This document shows, piece by piece, positions 27,150 to 35,032 of a DNA stretch of 64,000 nucleotides (the stretch's first letter is position 1; the number at the start of each line of letters is the position of its first letter). The notes under the pieces were generated by a model. The model did no database searches. It saw nothing but the letters and a program-made list of their open reading frames with translations, and had not been told where the DNA came from. The position numbers and the translations under genes are program-made. Source of the stretch: an uncultured Clostridia bacterium (GTDB lineage Bacteria > Bacillota > Clostridia > TANB77 > CAG-508). The DNA lies in NCBI GenBank assembly GCA_934121905.1, contig CAKOVI010000008.1, forward strand, positions 1 through 64,000. The letters are read 5' to 3'.

Positions 27150-28103
27150 ATGCAAAGAAAAAAAATAGTACTTTTAGGTGGAGGTACAGGGGCTTCCACA
27201 ATTTTAAAAGGATTAAAATATTTCCCTGTAGATATAACAGCTGTAATTACAGTATCTGATAATGGTCGTAGTACAGGTAGACTTCGTAAAGAATTTTATA
27301 CACCTGCTGTTGGAGATATAAGACATGTATTAAGCAATTTATCTACTTTACCAGATGAAATCAAAGATATTATGGAATACAGAATGTCTACATATAGTGA
27401 CTTAAATGGTCATGCAATGGGAAATCTTATTCTAACATCACTTTATAAAAAAACTGGAAGCTTAAAGACAAGTATTGAATATTTCAGTAAATTATTAAGA
27501 GTTGAACACACTGTTCTTCCACTTTCTGAAGACTATTTAACTTTAATGGGTGAAACTGTTGATGGCGAAATCATTGAAGGTGAAGATGAAATAACTCATG
27601 CACATAAACAATATAACAGATTTTTTTATAAAGAAGAACCAACGATTTTTCCAGAGGTTTTTGATGCAATTGCAGACGCTGATTTAATTATTTTAAGTAT
27701 GGGAAGCTTATACACAAGCCTTTTACCTCATCTTATTTGTAAAGATGTTGTTGATAGCATTAATAAATCAAAAGCTAAAGTTATGTACATTTGTAATGCT
27801 ATGACTCAACCAGGTGAAACTGATAATTTTGGTGTTAGTGACCATATGAAAACTTTAGAAAAATATTTAGGAACAAATGCCGTAGATAGTGTTATTGTAA
27901 GTAATACTGTCCTTCCTCAAGAAATTCTTGATAAATATTCTAGAGAAGAAGAAAAAGATTTGGTTAAAATCGATTATGAAAATATGAAAAATGCAAGTTA
28001 CGAGGTTTTAGAAGATGATTTACTTGTTACTGATGATGGAACAATTAAACATGATAGTTTAAAATTAAGTTCTATGATTTTTTCTTATTTGATGAGAAAA
28101 TAA
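27150..28103 (+). CDS. yvcK: YvcK-type gluconeogenesis factor (CofD-like)
   Basis: A 317-residue member of the YvcK/CofD-like family, which in Bacillus binds UDP-GlcNAc and is needed for cell-wall integrity on gluconeogenic carbon. It shows KIVLLGGGTGASTILKGLKY, TVSDNGRSTGRLRKEF and NGHAMGNLILTSLYKK. The sequence DLIILSMGSLYTSLLPHL is important here: the paralogue at 58281-59964 has the same block, but with a CGG frame change exactly at this glycine. The start has TGGAGG upstream. It has no zero-frame CGG. Confidence 0.9.
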   Translation: MQRKKIVLLGGGTGASTILKGLKYFPVDITAVITVSDNGRSTGRLRKEFYTPAVGDIRHVLSNLSTLPDEIKDIMEYRMSTYSDLNGHAMGNLILTSLYKKTGSLKTSIEYFSKLLRVEHTVLPLSEDYLTLMGETVDGEIIEGEDEITHAHKQYNRFFYKEEPTIFPEVFDAIADADLIILSMGSLYTSLLPHLICKDVVDSINKSKAKVMYICNAMTQPGETDNFGVSDHMKTLEKYLGTNAVDSVIVSNTVLPQEILDKYSREEEKDLVKIDYENMKNASYEVLEDDLLVTDDGTIKHDSLKLSSMIFSYLMRK

Positions 28104-28152
28104 AAGGTTATAGGTTATCCTTTAAAACCTAAATACATTTTAAGGAAATATT

Positions 28153-28515
28153 ATGGATGCAAATACCAAGGATAATTTAATAATTTATCAAAAATATATG
28201 GAACTTCTATATTATTCAAATGACATTGTAAGAAAATATCCAAAATCCGAAACGTTTGCATTAGTTAAAGAAATTAAAGAAAATGTTTATATAGGATTAA
28301 AAAATATTATGTATGCTATAAAGTCTTTCAGAAAGCAGGATAAATTAATTTATTTACATGCACTGGATATAAATTTATGTTTATTAAAAGTGCATGTTCG
28401 TTTATCTTATAAATATAAATACATATCACAAAAAAATTATGAAAGTTGGTCTGCCTTAATAACAAATATATGTAATATGTTAGGAGGCTGGATTTCATCA
28501 TGCCAAAAACGATAA
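28153..28515 (+). CDS. avd: DGR accessory variability determinant (Avd-like)
   Basis: A 120-residue, strongly helical protein (MDANTKDNLIIYQKYMELLY; VKEIKENVYIGLKNIMYAIK; KLIYLHALDINLCLLKVHVR; ISQKNYESWSALITNICNML). This is the four-helix-bundle fold of Avd proteins, relatives of the 23S-rRNA intervening-sequence proteins. Avd forms a pentameric barrel that binds the DGR reverse transcriptase and template RNA. The start at 28153 has AAGGAAA upstream. It overlaps the reverse transcriptase gene by 16 bases, so the two are translationally coupled. Confidence 0.88.
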   Translation: MDANTKDNLIIYQKYMELLYYSNDIVRKYPKSETFALVKEIKENVYIGLKNIMYAIKSFRKQDKLIYLHALDINLCLLKVHVRLSYKYKYISQKNYESWSALITNICNMLGGWISSCQKR

Positions 28516-29603
28516 AAAATTCTTTCTGTCAAAAGTTAACTTTTGAAAAATTGATGCAGGCACATAAAAGAGCTAAAAAAAATAAAACATATAAAAGCGA
28601 AGTTATAAAATTCGAACTAAATTTGGAAAATAATATATATAATCTTTTAAATAACATAAAAAATGGTCAATACCATTTAGGAAAATATTTTCAATTCAAG
28701 GTATATGAACCTAAAGAAAGAACAATAAATGCTCTTCCCTATATTGATAGAATTGTTCACCAATGGTATATTGAGGAATTTATTAAACCATATATTCTCC
28801 CCAAATTAATTAGTAATACCTATGCGTGTATTAGTGGAAAAGGGACTCATAAAGCTGTTGAAAATGTAGAACAAAATCTTCGAAAATATTACAGAAAGTA
28901 TAATTCTTTTTGGATTTTAAAGTGTGATATTAGTAAATTTTTTTATAATATTGATCCTTATATTCTTTTTAATATATTAAAAAAATATATATCTGATAAA
29001 AAATTGTTGAATTTTTCACGTCTATTAATATTTGATAATCAAACTGATTCTTCTAATATTGGTATTCCTATTGGAAATTATACCAGTCAATTTTTTGCTA
29101 ATATATATCTAAATGAACTTGACCAATTTATAAAAAGAACTTTAAAAATTGAATGTTATACCAGATATATGGATGACTTTATTTTACTTGCTAAAACCAA
29201 AAAGGAATGTATTTACTTAAAAAATGAAATTGAACTTTTTTTAGAAGAAAAATTACATTTAAAATTAAATAATAAATCTCGTTACTATCCTTCTGCCATG
29301 GGAGTTAACTTTTGCGGCTATAGGATTTTTTCGACACATAAATTATTAAGGTTAAACAGTAAAAAGAAAATTAAACGAAGGGTGAAAAAATGGAATTATT
29401 TATATTCAAAAAATAAACTTGATTTCGCCCAAACTTCTTTGCAACTTAACTCATGGCTTGGTCATGTTTCACATTGTAATTCTTACAATTTACAAAATAA
29501 AGTATTAAATAGTTGTAATTTTCTTTTTAATAATATTTTTTTCGAAAATACTGAAAATTATCTTATTTCTCTTATTGAAAATGACAAAAAAGATGCAATT
29601 TAA
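28500..29603 (+). CDS. Diversity-generating-retroelement reverse transcriptase
   Basis: A 367-residue reverse transcriptase. The palm has ILKCDISKFFYNIDPYIL (catalytic Asp), the DGR-specific motif IGIPIGNYTSQFFANIYLNE with SQ in place of the QG of other reverse transcriptases, and ECYTRYMDDFILLAK, the YMDD box. A C-terminal thumb follows (VNFCGYRIFSTHKLLRLNSK). DGR enzymes copy the template repeat into cDNA with errors at adenines, and the cDNA replaces the variable repeat. The start ATG at 28500 follows TTAGGAGGCT. Unusually, the target gene and template run on the opposite strand. Confidence 0.95.
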   Translation: MPKTIKNSFCQKLTFEKLMQAHKRAKKNKTYKSEVIKFELNLENNIYNLLNNIKNGQYHLGKYFQFKVYEPKERTINALPYIDRIVHQWYIEEFIKPYILPKLISNTYACISGKGTHKAVENVEQNLRKYYRKYNSFWILKCDISKFFYNIDPYILFNILKKYISDKKLLNFSRLLIFDNQTDSSNIGIPIGNYTSQFFANIYLNELDQFIKRTLKIECYTRYMDDFILLAKTKKECIYLKNEIELFLEEKLHLKLNNKSRYYPSAMGVNFCGYRIFSTHKLLRLNSKKKIKRRVKKWNYLYSKNKLDFAQTSLQLNSWLGHVSHCNSYNLQNKVLNSCNFLFNNIFFENTENYLISLIENDKKDAI

Positions 29604-29622
29604 TTATTTGCATCTTTTTTTT
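29586..29622 (+). terminator. Terminator of the avd-RT operon
   Basis: A stem AAAAAGATGCAA / TTTGCATCTTTTT overlaps the reverse transcriptase stop codon and ends in a T run. Confidence 0.8.
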
Positions 29623-29870
29623 ATAATCTCGGACATTCACCATTTTGCTACTAGAACAAGATTACTTTTTATGTGTTTATGGTATAAAATTCTCGGTCTA
29701 TACCAAAGGAATTAAACCTCTTTGATACACTTCCTGTTGTTTCTATTCATTTTCTCTTGAATATTTTTCTCATTTTACAATATCCAAGCAGCCTTAGTAA
29801 AAAACTCTCGGCAATCTCCTTGAAGATTTGCCCTTCTGGGATAAAGTATTTTTCATACTTAAATTGGTAT
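29604..29870. other. Stretch between RT and TR; probable 3' part of the template RNA
   Basis: No gene is evident here. On the minus strand this lies directly 3' of the template repeat, where DGR template RNAs carry structured sequence needed by RT and Avd. I see small inverted repeats (AAGTATGAAAAATACTT near 29850 and GGTATA/TATACC near 29680-29705). An open frame runs from TR into it but lacks a ribosome-binding site. The assignment as template-RNA tail is inference. Confidence 0.35.
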
Positions 29871-30015
29871 CGAAGTGCAACTACACGGAAACCGTTGTTA
29901 TTGTTGCTACCGCCGTTGTCGTTGTTGAAATAGAACACTCCGGCATTGCTACTGTTGTTAAAGTTGCCACCACGTTTGAAGAACGGGTTCACACGACGCG
30001 GAAAGTTCGAGTAAT
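29871..30015 (-). repeat. DGR template repeat (TR)
   Basis: 145 bp nearly identical to the variable repeat at 30116-30260. Read on the minus strand it encodes PRRVNPFFKRGGNFNNSSNA and is rich in AAC codons, the best substrate for adenine mutagenesis. Comparing TR with VR by eye gives 14 substitutions, 13 of them at TR adenines (A to G, T or C). The exception is a T-to-G change in the TAT/GCT codon. TR lies between the RT gene and the target gene. Confidence 0.93.
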
Positions 30016-30114
30016 ATCGGTTTAATCCCTAATTTATTTTTCCTGCCCGTATTTTTGCCTAATTATAAATTTTTATTTTGTACAGATCAAAGGGCACAAG
30101 GAGCAAGGAAAGAA

Positions 30115-31959
30115 TCAAAGTGCAACTACACGGAAACCGTAGGCATTGTTGCTACCGCCGAGGTCGTTGTAGAAAGCGAACACTCCGGCACTGCTACTGC
30201 TGTCAAAGCTGCCACCACGTTCGAAGAACGGGTACACACGACGCGGAAAGTTCGAGTAATCGTTATTCCAGCTACTTCCAACATTGTATTTTTCGCCATC
30301 TGAATCCACTATTCCCTGAGTTTTATCTGCATCATTTCCTTTGGGATTAGCACATGAAGTTTCCCATATTGCATCTCCATACATATTTTTATTTGCTTTA
30401 TAATTTGCTAATTTTCCTAGTCCATCATCTGATGTTGTCCCATTTCCATTATCTATTTTTCCATCTTCGCTGTTTCCTTTATATATTGTTGCAAATTTTG
30501 GTTCATATTTTTTTAATGCTACTATTTGGTCTGCTTGAGTTCCTGAATTTCCTTCTTCGATAGAATTTGCCATATATTCCCATACTCCTCCTGCCATGTC
30601 ATATACTCCATATATATTTCTTGTTGTACTTGCTTTTTGTCCATTTTCTGTATAATATCTATAATATGTATATGTATATGATTTGTTTTGAGTTTCGTCA
30701 AATTTATAACTTCCATCTTCATTATCATCATATACTTCTTTTCCATTAACTGTCTTTTTTGCTCTATATTTACGTACTGATTTTATCGTTATTGTTCCAT
30801 TAGCTACATCTTCGGTTTTTCCATTATCTATTCGTGTTGCATAATAGTCTGACCAAGCATCTCTGCTTGAACCTGCCATTCCTGTTAAAGTTGAACAATA
30901 ATTATTAAATCCATAATCATTATCAGCTTTATATGTATATCCTTCTGTATATGAATTATTCCATACTCCTGAATCTCCGCTTGATGTTTGCATATTTCCA
31001 TATTCACTTTGTGTTAAATATGCTACTGCTCCCCATTGACTATTTTGCATCATTGTTGTTGTCGTATCTGATTTACTTAGTCCATGTATGTTATTGTCTG
31101 TTGTCATATTTTGACTTACTTGCATAATGTCACTTACACTTATATTTCTCCAACTATTTACATTGGGTCTTATTGTTACTGTTTGATTATCTCCTTGTCC
31201 ATATAAAATATTTTTATCTGTTGTTGTTTTATCCATATTAGCATTATTTTTCACAGCATTAACATTACTTGACTCAAACTTTCCAACCCAAAATCCTTCT
31301 ATTTCTTTTCCACTTCCACCTAAACTTGTATCATTTGTAAAAGCTGGGTGTACTACATAATTTTTATCTGTTTCTGAAGTTCTTTTAGCTACTAAACTTC
31401 CATCTACTGCTGCATCTGTTGTTCCTGTTAACCATTTTATATCTATTACACCATTTCCAGTTGAGTGATATCCACTTACTATTTTATATGCATATCTTGG
31501 TATCCATACAAACATTGTTGTTATATCATCTTCTGCTATTTCTGTTCCTACTTCTGCATTCATATATACTTCTCTTGTTTTTGTACCACTTGCCTTTACT
31601 GTTACTACATTTGCCCATCTTTTTGAACCTGTAGAATAATCATACCAATCTTTTCCCGAGTTGTCACTACTTGCCTTCACCCATTTACTACCATCCCATT
31701 TCACTGCTATCATTCCTGTTTTTAATTTTGGACTATTGCATATATTTCCTGTTTGTTGCATTTCCATTTGAGCTAAAATGGCATCCATTTGTGCTGTTTC
31801 GCTATTTTGAGCATCTTCCATTTTTGTTTTTGCTTCGTGTGCTCTTGTTATTATTCCATTTTCCCCTGTAAGCATAGATATACTTACTCCTGCAAGAATA
31901 ATTAAAACTATTATTGTTACTACCAGTGCAATCAATGTTATTCCTTTGTTTTTCTCCAT
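30115..31959 (-). CDS. DGR target: prepilin-like secreted protein with C-type-lectin/FGE-like variable domain
   Basis: A 614-residue protein. Residues 1-35 are a type IV prepilin-like leader and hydrophobic stem (MEKNKGITLIALVVTIIVLI then ILAGVSISML), with cleavage expected before or near the Ile of GITLIAL. A helical region and a large domain with formylglycine-generating-enzyme/C-lectin features follow (TTMFVWIPRYAYKI, YGVYDMAGGVWEYMANSIEE). The last 45 residues are the variable repeat (NFPRRVYPFFERGGSFD ... NAYGFRVVAL). The product is probably displayed on the surface, by itself or in a pilus-like fibre, as a ligand binder with diversifiable contacts. The start has AAGGAAAG upstream. Confidence 0.9.
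   Translation of the reverse strand: MEKNKGITLIALVVTIIVLIILAGVSISMLTGENGIITRAHEAKTKMEDAQNSETAQMDAILAQMEMQQTGNICNSPKLKTGMIAVKWDGSKWVKASSDNSGKDWYDYSTGSKRWANVVTVKASGTKTREVYMNAEVGTEIAEDDITTMFVWIPRYAYKIVSGYHSTGNGVIDIKWLTGTTDAAVDGSLVAKRTSETDKNYVVHPAFTNDTSLGGSGKEIEGFWVGKFESSNVNAVKNNANMDKTTTDKNILYGQGDNQTVTIRPNVNSWRNISVSDIMQVSQNMTTDNNIHGLSKSDTTTTMMQNSQWGAVAYLTQSEYGNMQTSSGDSGVWNNSYTEGYTYKADNDYGFNNYCSTLTGMAGSSRDAWSDYYATRIDNGKTEDVANGTITIKSVRKYRAKKTVNGKEVYDDNEDGSYKFDETQNKSYTYTYYRYYTENGQKASTTRNIYGVYDMAGGVWEYMANSIEEGNSGTQADQIVALKKYEPKFATIYKGNSEDGKIDNGNGTTSDDGLGKLANYKANKNMYGDAIWETSCANPKGNDADKTQGIVDSDGEKYNVGSSWNNDYSNFPRRVYPFFERGGSFDSSSSAGVFAFYNDLGGSNNAYGFRVVAL
30116..30260 (-). repeat. DGR variable repeat (VR)
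   Basis: The 3'-terminal 145 bp of the target gene, homologous to TR. Variant codons are AAC to TAC, AGC, GAC, CTC or GCC, AAA to GAA and AAT to AGT. The invariant tail (GGTTTCCGTGTAGTTGCACT) adjoins the stop codon and would act as the initiation-of-mutagenic-homing region. Confidence 0.93.
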
Positions 31960-32135
31960 TTTTTTCTTTCCTTTCCTTGTGTTTTATGTCTTTTATTTTA
32001 ACATTGTTGTTTTTTTTAGTCAATATTTTTTTGATTTATTTTGTACTTTTTTAATTATTTAAACTAATGCTTTATTTATTTTAATTAATTATTTTTTTAT
32101 TTTTTCATAAATATCATGATAAAATAAAAAAACAC

Positions 32136-32164
32136 TTGCCAAACCAAGTATTTTGTGCTAAAAT
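32136..32164 (+). promoter_or_regulatory. Promoter of rpsT
   Basis: TTGCCA and TAAAAT have 17-bp spacing, with a GTGC extension before the -10. Confidence 0.7.
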
Positions 32165-32206
32165 AGGGTGTATTATAAATACAAATACTAAAGGAGGTGC
32201 AACAAA

Positions 32207-32473
32207 ATGCCAAACATAAAATCAGCTAAAAAAAGAGTTAAAATAATCGAAAAGAAAACATTAAGAAATAATATGATTAAATCAGGATATAAATCAGCTG
32301 TAAGAAAATTCGAAGAAGCTATTGAAGCTGGAAAAATAGATGAAGCTAAAGTTCTATTTTCACAAGCTACAAAGAAAATCGATCAAGCTTGCACAAAAGG
32401 TGTTTTAGTTAAAAATACTGCAGCTAGAAAAAAATCTAATTTAGCTAAAAAATTAAATGCAGCTATGGCTTAA
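32207..32473 (+). CDS. rpsT: 30S ribosomal protein S20
   Basis: An 88-residue, lysine-rich S20 that binds 16S rRNA: MPNIKSAKKRVKIIEKKTLR, then CTKGVLVKNTAARKKSNLAK, full family length. The start follows AAAGGAGGTG. It is a single-gene transcript with its own promoter and terminator. Confidence 0.97.
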   Translation: MPNIKSAKKRVKIIEKKTLRNNMIKSGYKSAVRKFEEAIEAGKIDEAKVLFSQATKKIDQACTKGVLVKNTAARKKSNLAKKLNAAMA

Positions 32474-32547
32474 TTATAAATTGATTAATCGGCCGTATAT
32501 TAATTAGTTAATTTATAAATTTAAAAGATTATGCATAGTTTTTTAAA

Positions 32548-32577
32548 GGAAACCACTTAGATGGTTTCCTTTTATTT
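32548..32577 (+). terminator. Terminator of rpsT
   Basis: Stem GGAAACCA / TGGTTTCC with a six-base loop, followed by TTTTATTTT. Confidence 0.85.
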
Positions 32578-32581
32578 TCCA

Positions 32582-32833
32582 TTACATAACCATTTGAAGC
32601 AATATCACAAGCACAACCCCTGGCACGCCAAAAATACCAACAATCAATGAAGTTAACCAAGTGATATTAAGTGCGAAACCAAATCCTGCACCTACTAAAT
32701 TAATTAAAAATAACACAACTCCACCTACAAAAGCATTAATCATAAGTTTAATTATAATCTTAACAGGTGCTGCGATAATCTTTAGCACTATGTATAAAAC
32801 AATAAGTGCAATTAAAAAGCTTAAATATTCCAT
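32582..32833 (-). CDS. bofA: BofA-family pro-sigma-K processing regulator
   Basis: An 83-residue membrane protein with two or three hydrophobic segments; the C-terminal half, VVLFLINLVGAGFGFALNIT followed by TSLIVGIFGVPGVVLVILLQ, matches the BofA family pattern (llN..G...g......ta..vG.lG.PGv.ll). In Bacillus BofA restrains SpoIVFB, the protease that activates pro-sigma-K. The presence of sigK at 38862 supports the role. The start at 32833 follows AAAGGAGAT. Confidence 0.85.
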   Translation of the reverse strand: MEYLSFLIALIVLYIVLKIIAAPVKIIIKLMINAFVGGVVLFLINLVGAGFGFALNITWLTSLIVGIFGVPGVVLVILLQMVM

Positions 32834-32853
32834 TTTTCTTTATCTCCTTTTCA

Positions 32854-33738
32854 TTAAAAATTCTTGCTTTTCATAATTCCTGGCAAATACAAAAGTCTAT
32901 ATAAACTTTTATTTAATTTATCTTTCATAAAACTATCATCAAATCTATTATTTGTCAAATAGCTAAATAAAATATAATGTTTAATAGTATACAATCTTTT
33001 GCTAAATAATACTCCACTCATATCTTTAGATAAAATTTCTTTAAAATACATATAATATCCAAAAGGAGATTCCTTAAATGTCTTGCTTATGTTTTTAGTA
33101 TATCCTCCATCAATATAGCTTCCCTGTTCTATAACATCATTTATAGCAATTACCTTATATTTTTCATCCATTTCATGATACATTCTAGATTCTGTTATAA
33201 ATTTTTCATTATGTTCTAATTTATGAAAATATTCTTTTCTTATTTTACTATTAAAAACAATTATTTTTTCTCCTTGAATATCTTCCTTAAAGTATAAATC
33301 AAACATAGAAGTGATTTGTTCTTGTTTCTTAAATTGATTTCCACTTATTTTACCATCATTTTCTTTTTTTAAAAATACCATTGCATATAAATTCTCATTT
33401 TCTAATAATTTATTTGCATTTTTTTCTATTTTTTCAAAAGCATTTGGAACGAAATAATCATCAGAATCACAATCTACAATTAAATTTCCTTTTGCTAACT
33501 TTACAGCTTCATTTATAGCTGACATTTTACCATTATTTTTTTGATAATAATATATAATTGGTATAATATTTTCATCTATAAATTTTTTTACATATTTCTT
33601 TGTGTCATCAGTTGACCCATCATCTACTATTATCCATTCACAATTTAGGTTGTATTTTAAATTTTCTTTTATGCTATCATATAATTTTTGAAGGTATGTT
33701 CCTCTGTTATATGTTGCAGTTAGTATACTTAGTTTCAT
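32854..33738 (-). CDS. GT2 family glycosyltransferase
   Basis: A 294-residue GT-A-fold transferase: MKLSILTATYNRGTYLQKLY, CEWIIVDDGSTDDTKKYV and the metal-binding GNLIVDCDSDDYFVPNAFEK. It is probably cytosolic and adds one sugar to a surface polysaccharide repeat. ATG 33738 follows GGTGGAG; an upstream open extension merely translates a REP-like repeat. First of four polysaccharide genes separated by such repeats. Confidence 0.88.
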   Translation of the reverse strand: MKLSILTATYNRGTYLQKLYDSIKENLKYNLNCEWIIVDDGSTDDTKKYVKKFIDENIIPIIYYYQKNNGKMSAINEAVKLAKGNLIVDCDSDDYFVPNAFEKIEKNANKLLENENLYAMVFLKKENDGKISGNQFKKQEQITSMFDLYFKEDIQGEKIIVFNSKIRKEYFHKLEHNEKFITESRMYHEMDEKYKVIAINDVIEQGSYIDGGYTKNISKTFKESPFGYYMYFKEILSKDMSGVLFSKRLYTIKHYILFSYLTNNRFDDSFMKDKLNKSLYRLLYLPGIMKSKNF

Positions 33739-33754
33739 TTTTTCTCCACCCGCG

Positions 33755-33846
33755 GGACAAAAGGGACCGGGTCTTTTTTGTCCCACTTTTTCCTATTATA
33801 TATTTTTTATTATTCTTGGACAAAAAAGACCCGGTCCCTTTTGTCC
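33755..33846. repeat. Inverted pair of REP-like elements
   Basis: 29-bp units at 33755-33783 and 33818-33846 in opposite orientation are separated by 34 bp, between two glycosyltransferase genes. Confidence 0.9.
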
Positions 33847-33848
33847 TG

Positions 33849-34955
33849 TTATCCCAGTAAATTCCTTATTTTCTTCAGTAAGAATTCATTATCAAAAACA
33901 TCTTCACTATCATCAAAAACAACATTTTTCAAAATAACCTGTTTTAAACCCTCATAAATTGCCTCTTCCGTATTTTGTAAAATTAGTTTTGGCAAATACC
34001 CTTTTACCGCTTCTTTTGCAGCAGTATCTGTGATAATTATTCTCTTATTTAAAATCTTTGCCTCATCAATAACCATGCCATAACCTTCAAATTTAGAAAG
34101 TAACGCAAAGTAATCTGCTCTTTTTATATATGGGTATGGGTTTTCCCTTTTTCCCATAAGTTTAAATGTGTCTTCTACTTTAAGTTCTTTTATTTGATTT
34201 TGTAAATTTTCTTTTTCCGGTCCATCGCCTATTACATAAATATTATGCATAATTCCATCATCTATAAGTCTTTTATGGACATTTATCAGTCTATCAATTG
34301 CCTTTTGTTCTACAAGTCTTGCAACTGTAATAATAGATGGCACATTTTTATCGATATATTCTTGTCCAATTTTAGCTTTGGATTTTTCTATAATTCTCTC
34401 TTTATCTATGTAATTATAAATAACTTCTTCTTTTTCATTTAAATTAGGTATAGTATTATATATTCTATTAAATGAATTTTTATTGTCTTTACTTACAAAA
34501 ATTATTTTATCATATTGACTATAAATTTTTTTATCAACTTTAAGTTTCAACTTTGCCTTAAAATTATCTCCAAAAACTTTTGCTATATCATTATGAACCC
34601 ATACTATTTTTTTATTTGCTTTTCCCGATTTAAAAATTCTTGTAATTGGACCCTCTAGAAAGGCTATTTCTGTATCAAATTTTCCTTGTATATATTTTTT
34701 GTATATAGATTTTCCACCTATTAATACCTTTATTGGGATAATTTTTTTCTTGATTTTGCTCATTTCTTCATAAGAATTACTATATAATTGCATTACTTTT
34801 ATTTTATTTGATAATTCTTTTTCAAATGCTCCTTTTCCATATAGTGTAAATATTGTTATATCATATTCATTTTGTAATTTGTTTACTATATCTACCAGTA
34901 CTCTTTCTGCTCCACCTATTCCTAAGCTTGTTATTCCAAATACTATTTTTTTCAT
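33849..34955 (-). CDS. GT4 family glycosyltransferase
   Basis: A 368-residue GT-B-fold transferase. N-terminus MKKIVFGITSLGIGGAERVL (acceptor loop GGAERVL), and the C-terminal donor-binding domain includes IITVARLVEQKAIDRLI, YVIGDGPEKENLQNQI and the EGYGMVIDEAKILNKRII segment that contacts nucleotide sugar. The start at 34955 follows GAAAGGA. It is flanked on both sides by REP-like repeats. Confidence 0.9.
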   Translation of the reverse strand: MKKIVFGITSLGIGGAERVLVDIVNKLQNEYDITIFTLYGKGAFEKELSNKIKVMQLYSNSYEEMSKIKKKIIPIKVLIGGKSIYKKYIQGKFDTEIAFLEGPITRIFKSGKANKKIVWVHNDIAKVFGDNFKAKLKLKVDKKIYSQYDKIIFVSKDNKNSFNRIYNTIPNLNEKEEVIYNYIDKERIIEKSKAKIGQEYIDKNVPSIITVARLVEQKAIDRLINVHKRLIDDGIMHNIYVIGDGPEKENLQNQIKELKVEDTFKLMGKRENPYPYIKRADYFALLSKFEGYGMVIDEAKILNKRIIITDTAAKEAVKGYLPKLILQNTEEAIYEGLKQVILKNVVFDDSEDVFDNEFLLKKIRNLLG

Positions 34956-34971
34956 TGATTTTTCCTTTCTG

Positions 34972-35032
34972 TGACAAAATGGACCGGGTCTTTTTTGTCC
35001 ACTGGTCATTTAAGACCCGGTCCCTTTTGTCC
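34972..35032. repeat. REP-like elements, recombinant pair
   Basis: A unit at 34972-35000 is followed after three bases by a hybrid unit at 35004-35032. The hybrid starts like the middle unit of the composite at 40995-41086 (GGTCATTTAAGACCCGG) and ends like its outer unit (TCCCTTTTGTCC). It looks like a deletion derivative of that triplet. Confidence 0.8.

Noticed and set aside
29747..29992. Open frame across the template repeat
   Set aside because: It is open because TR mirrors coding VR sequence. It lacks a ribosome-binding site and is better seen as template RNA.
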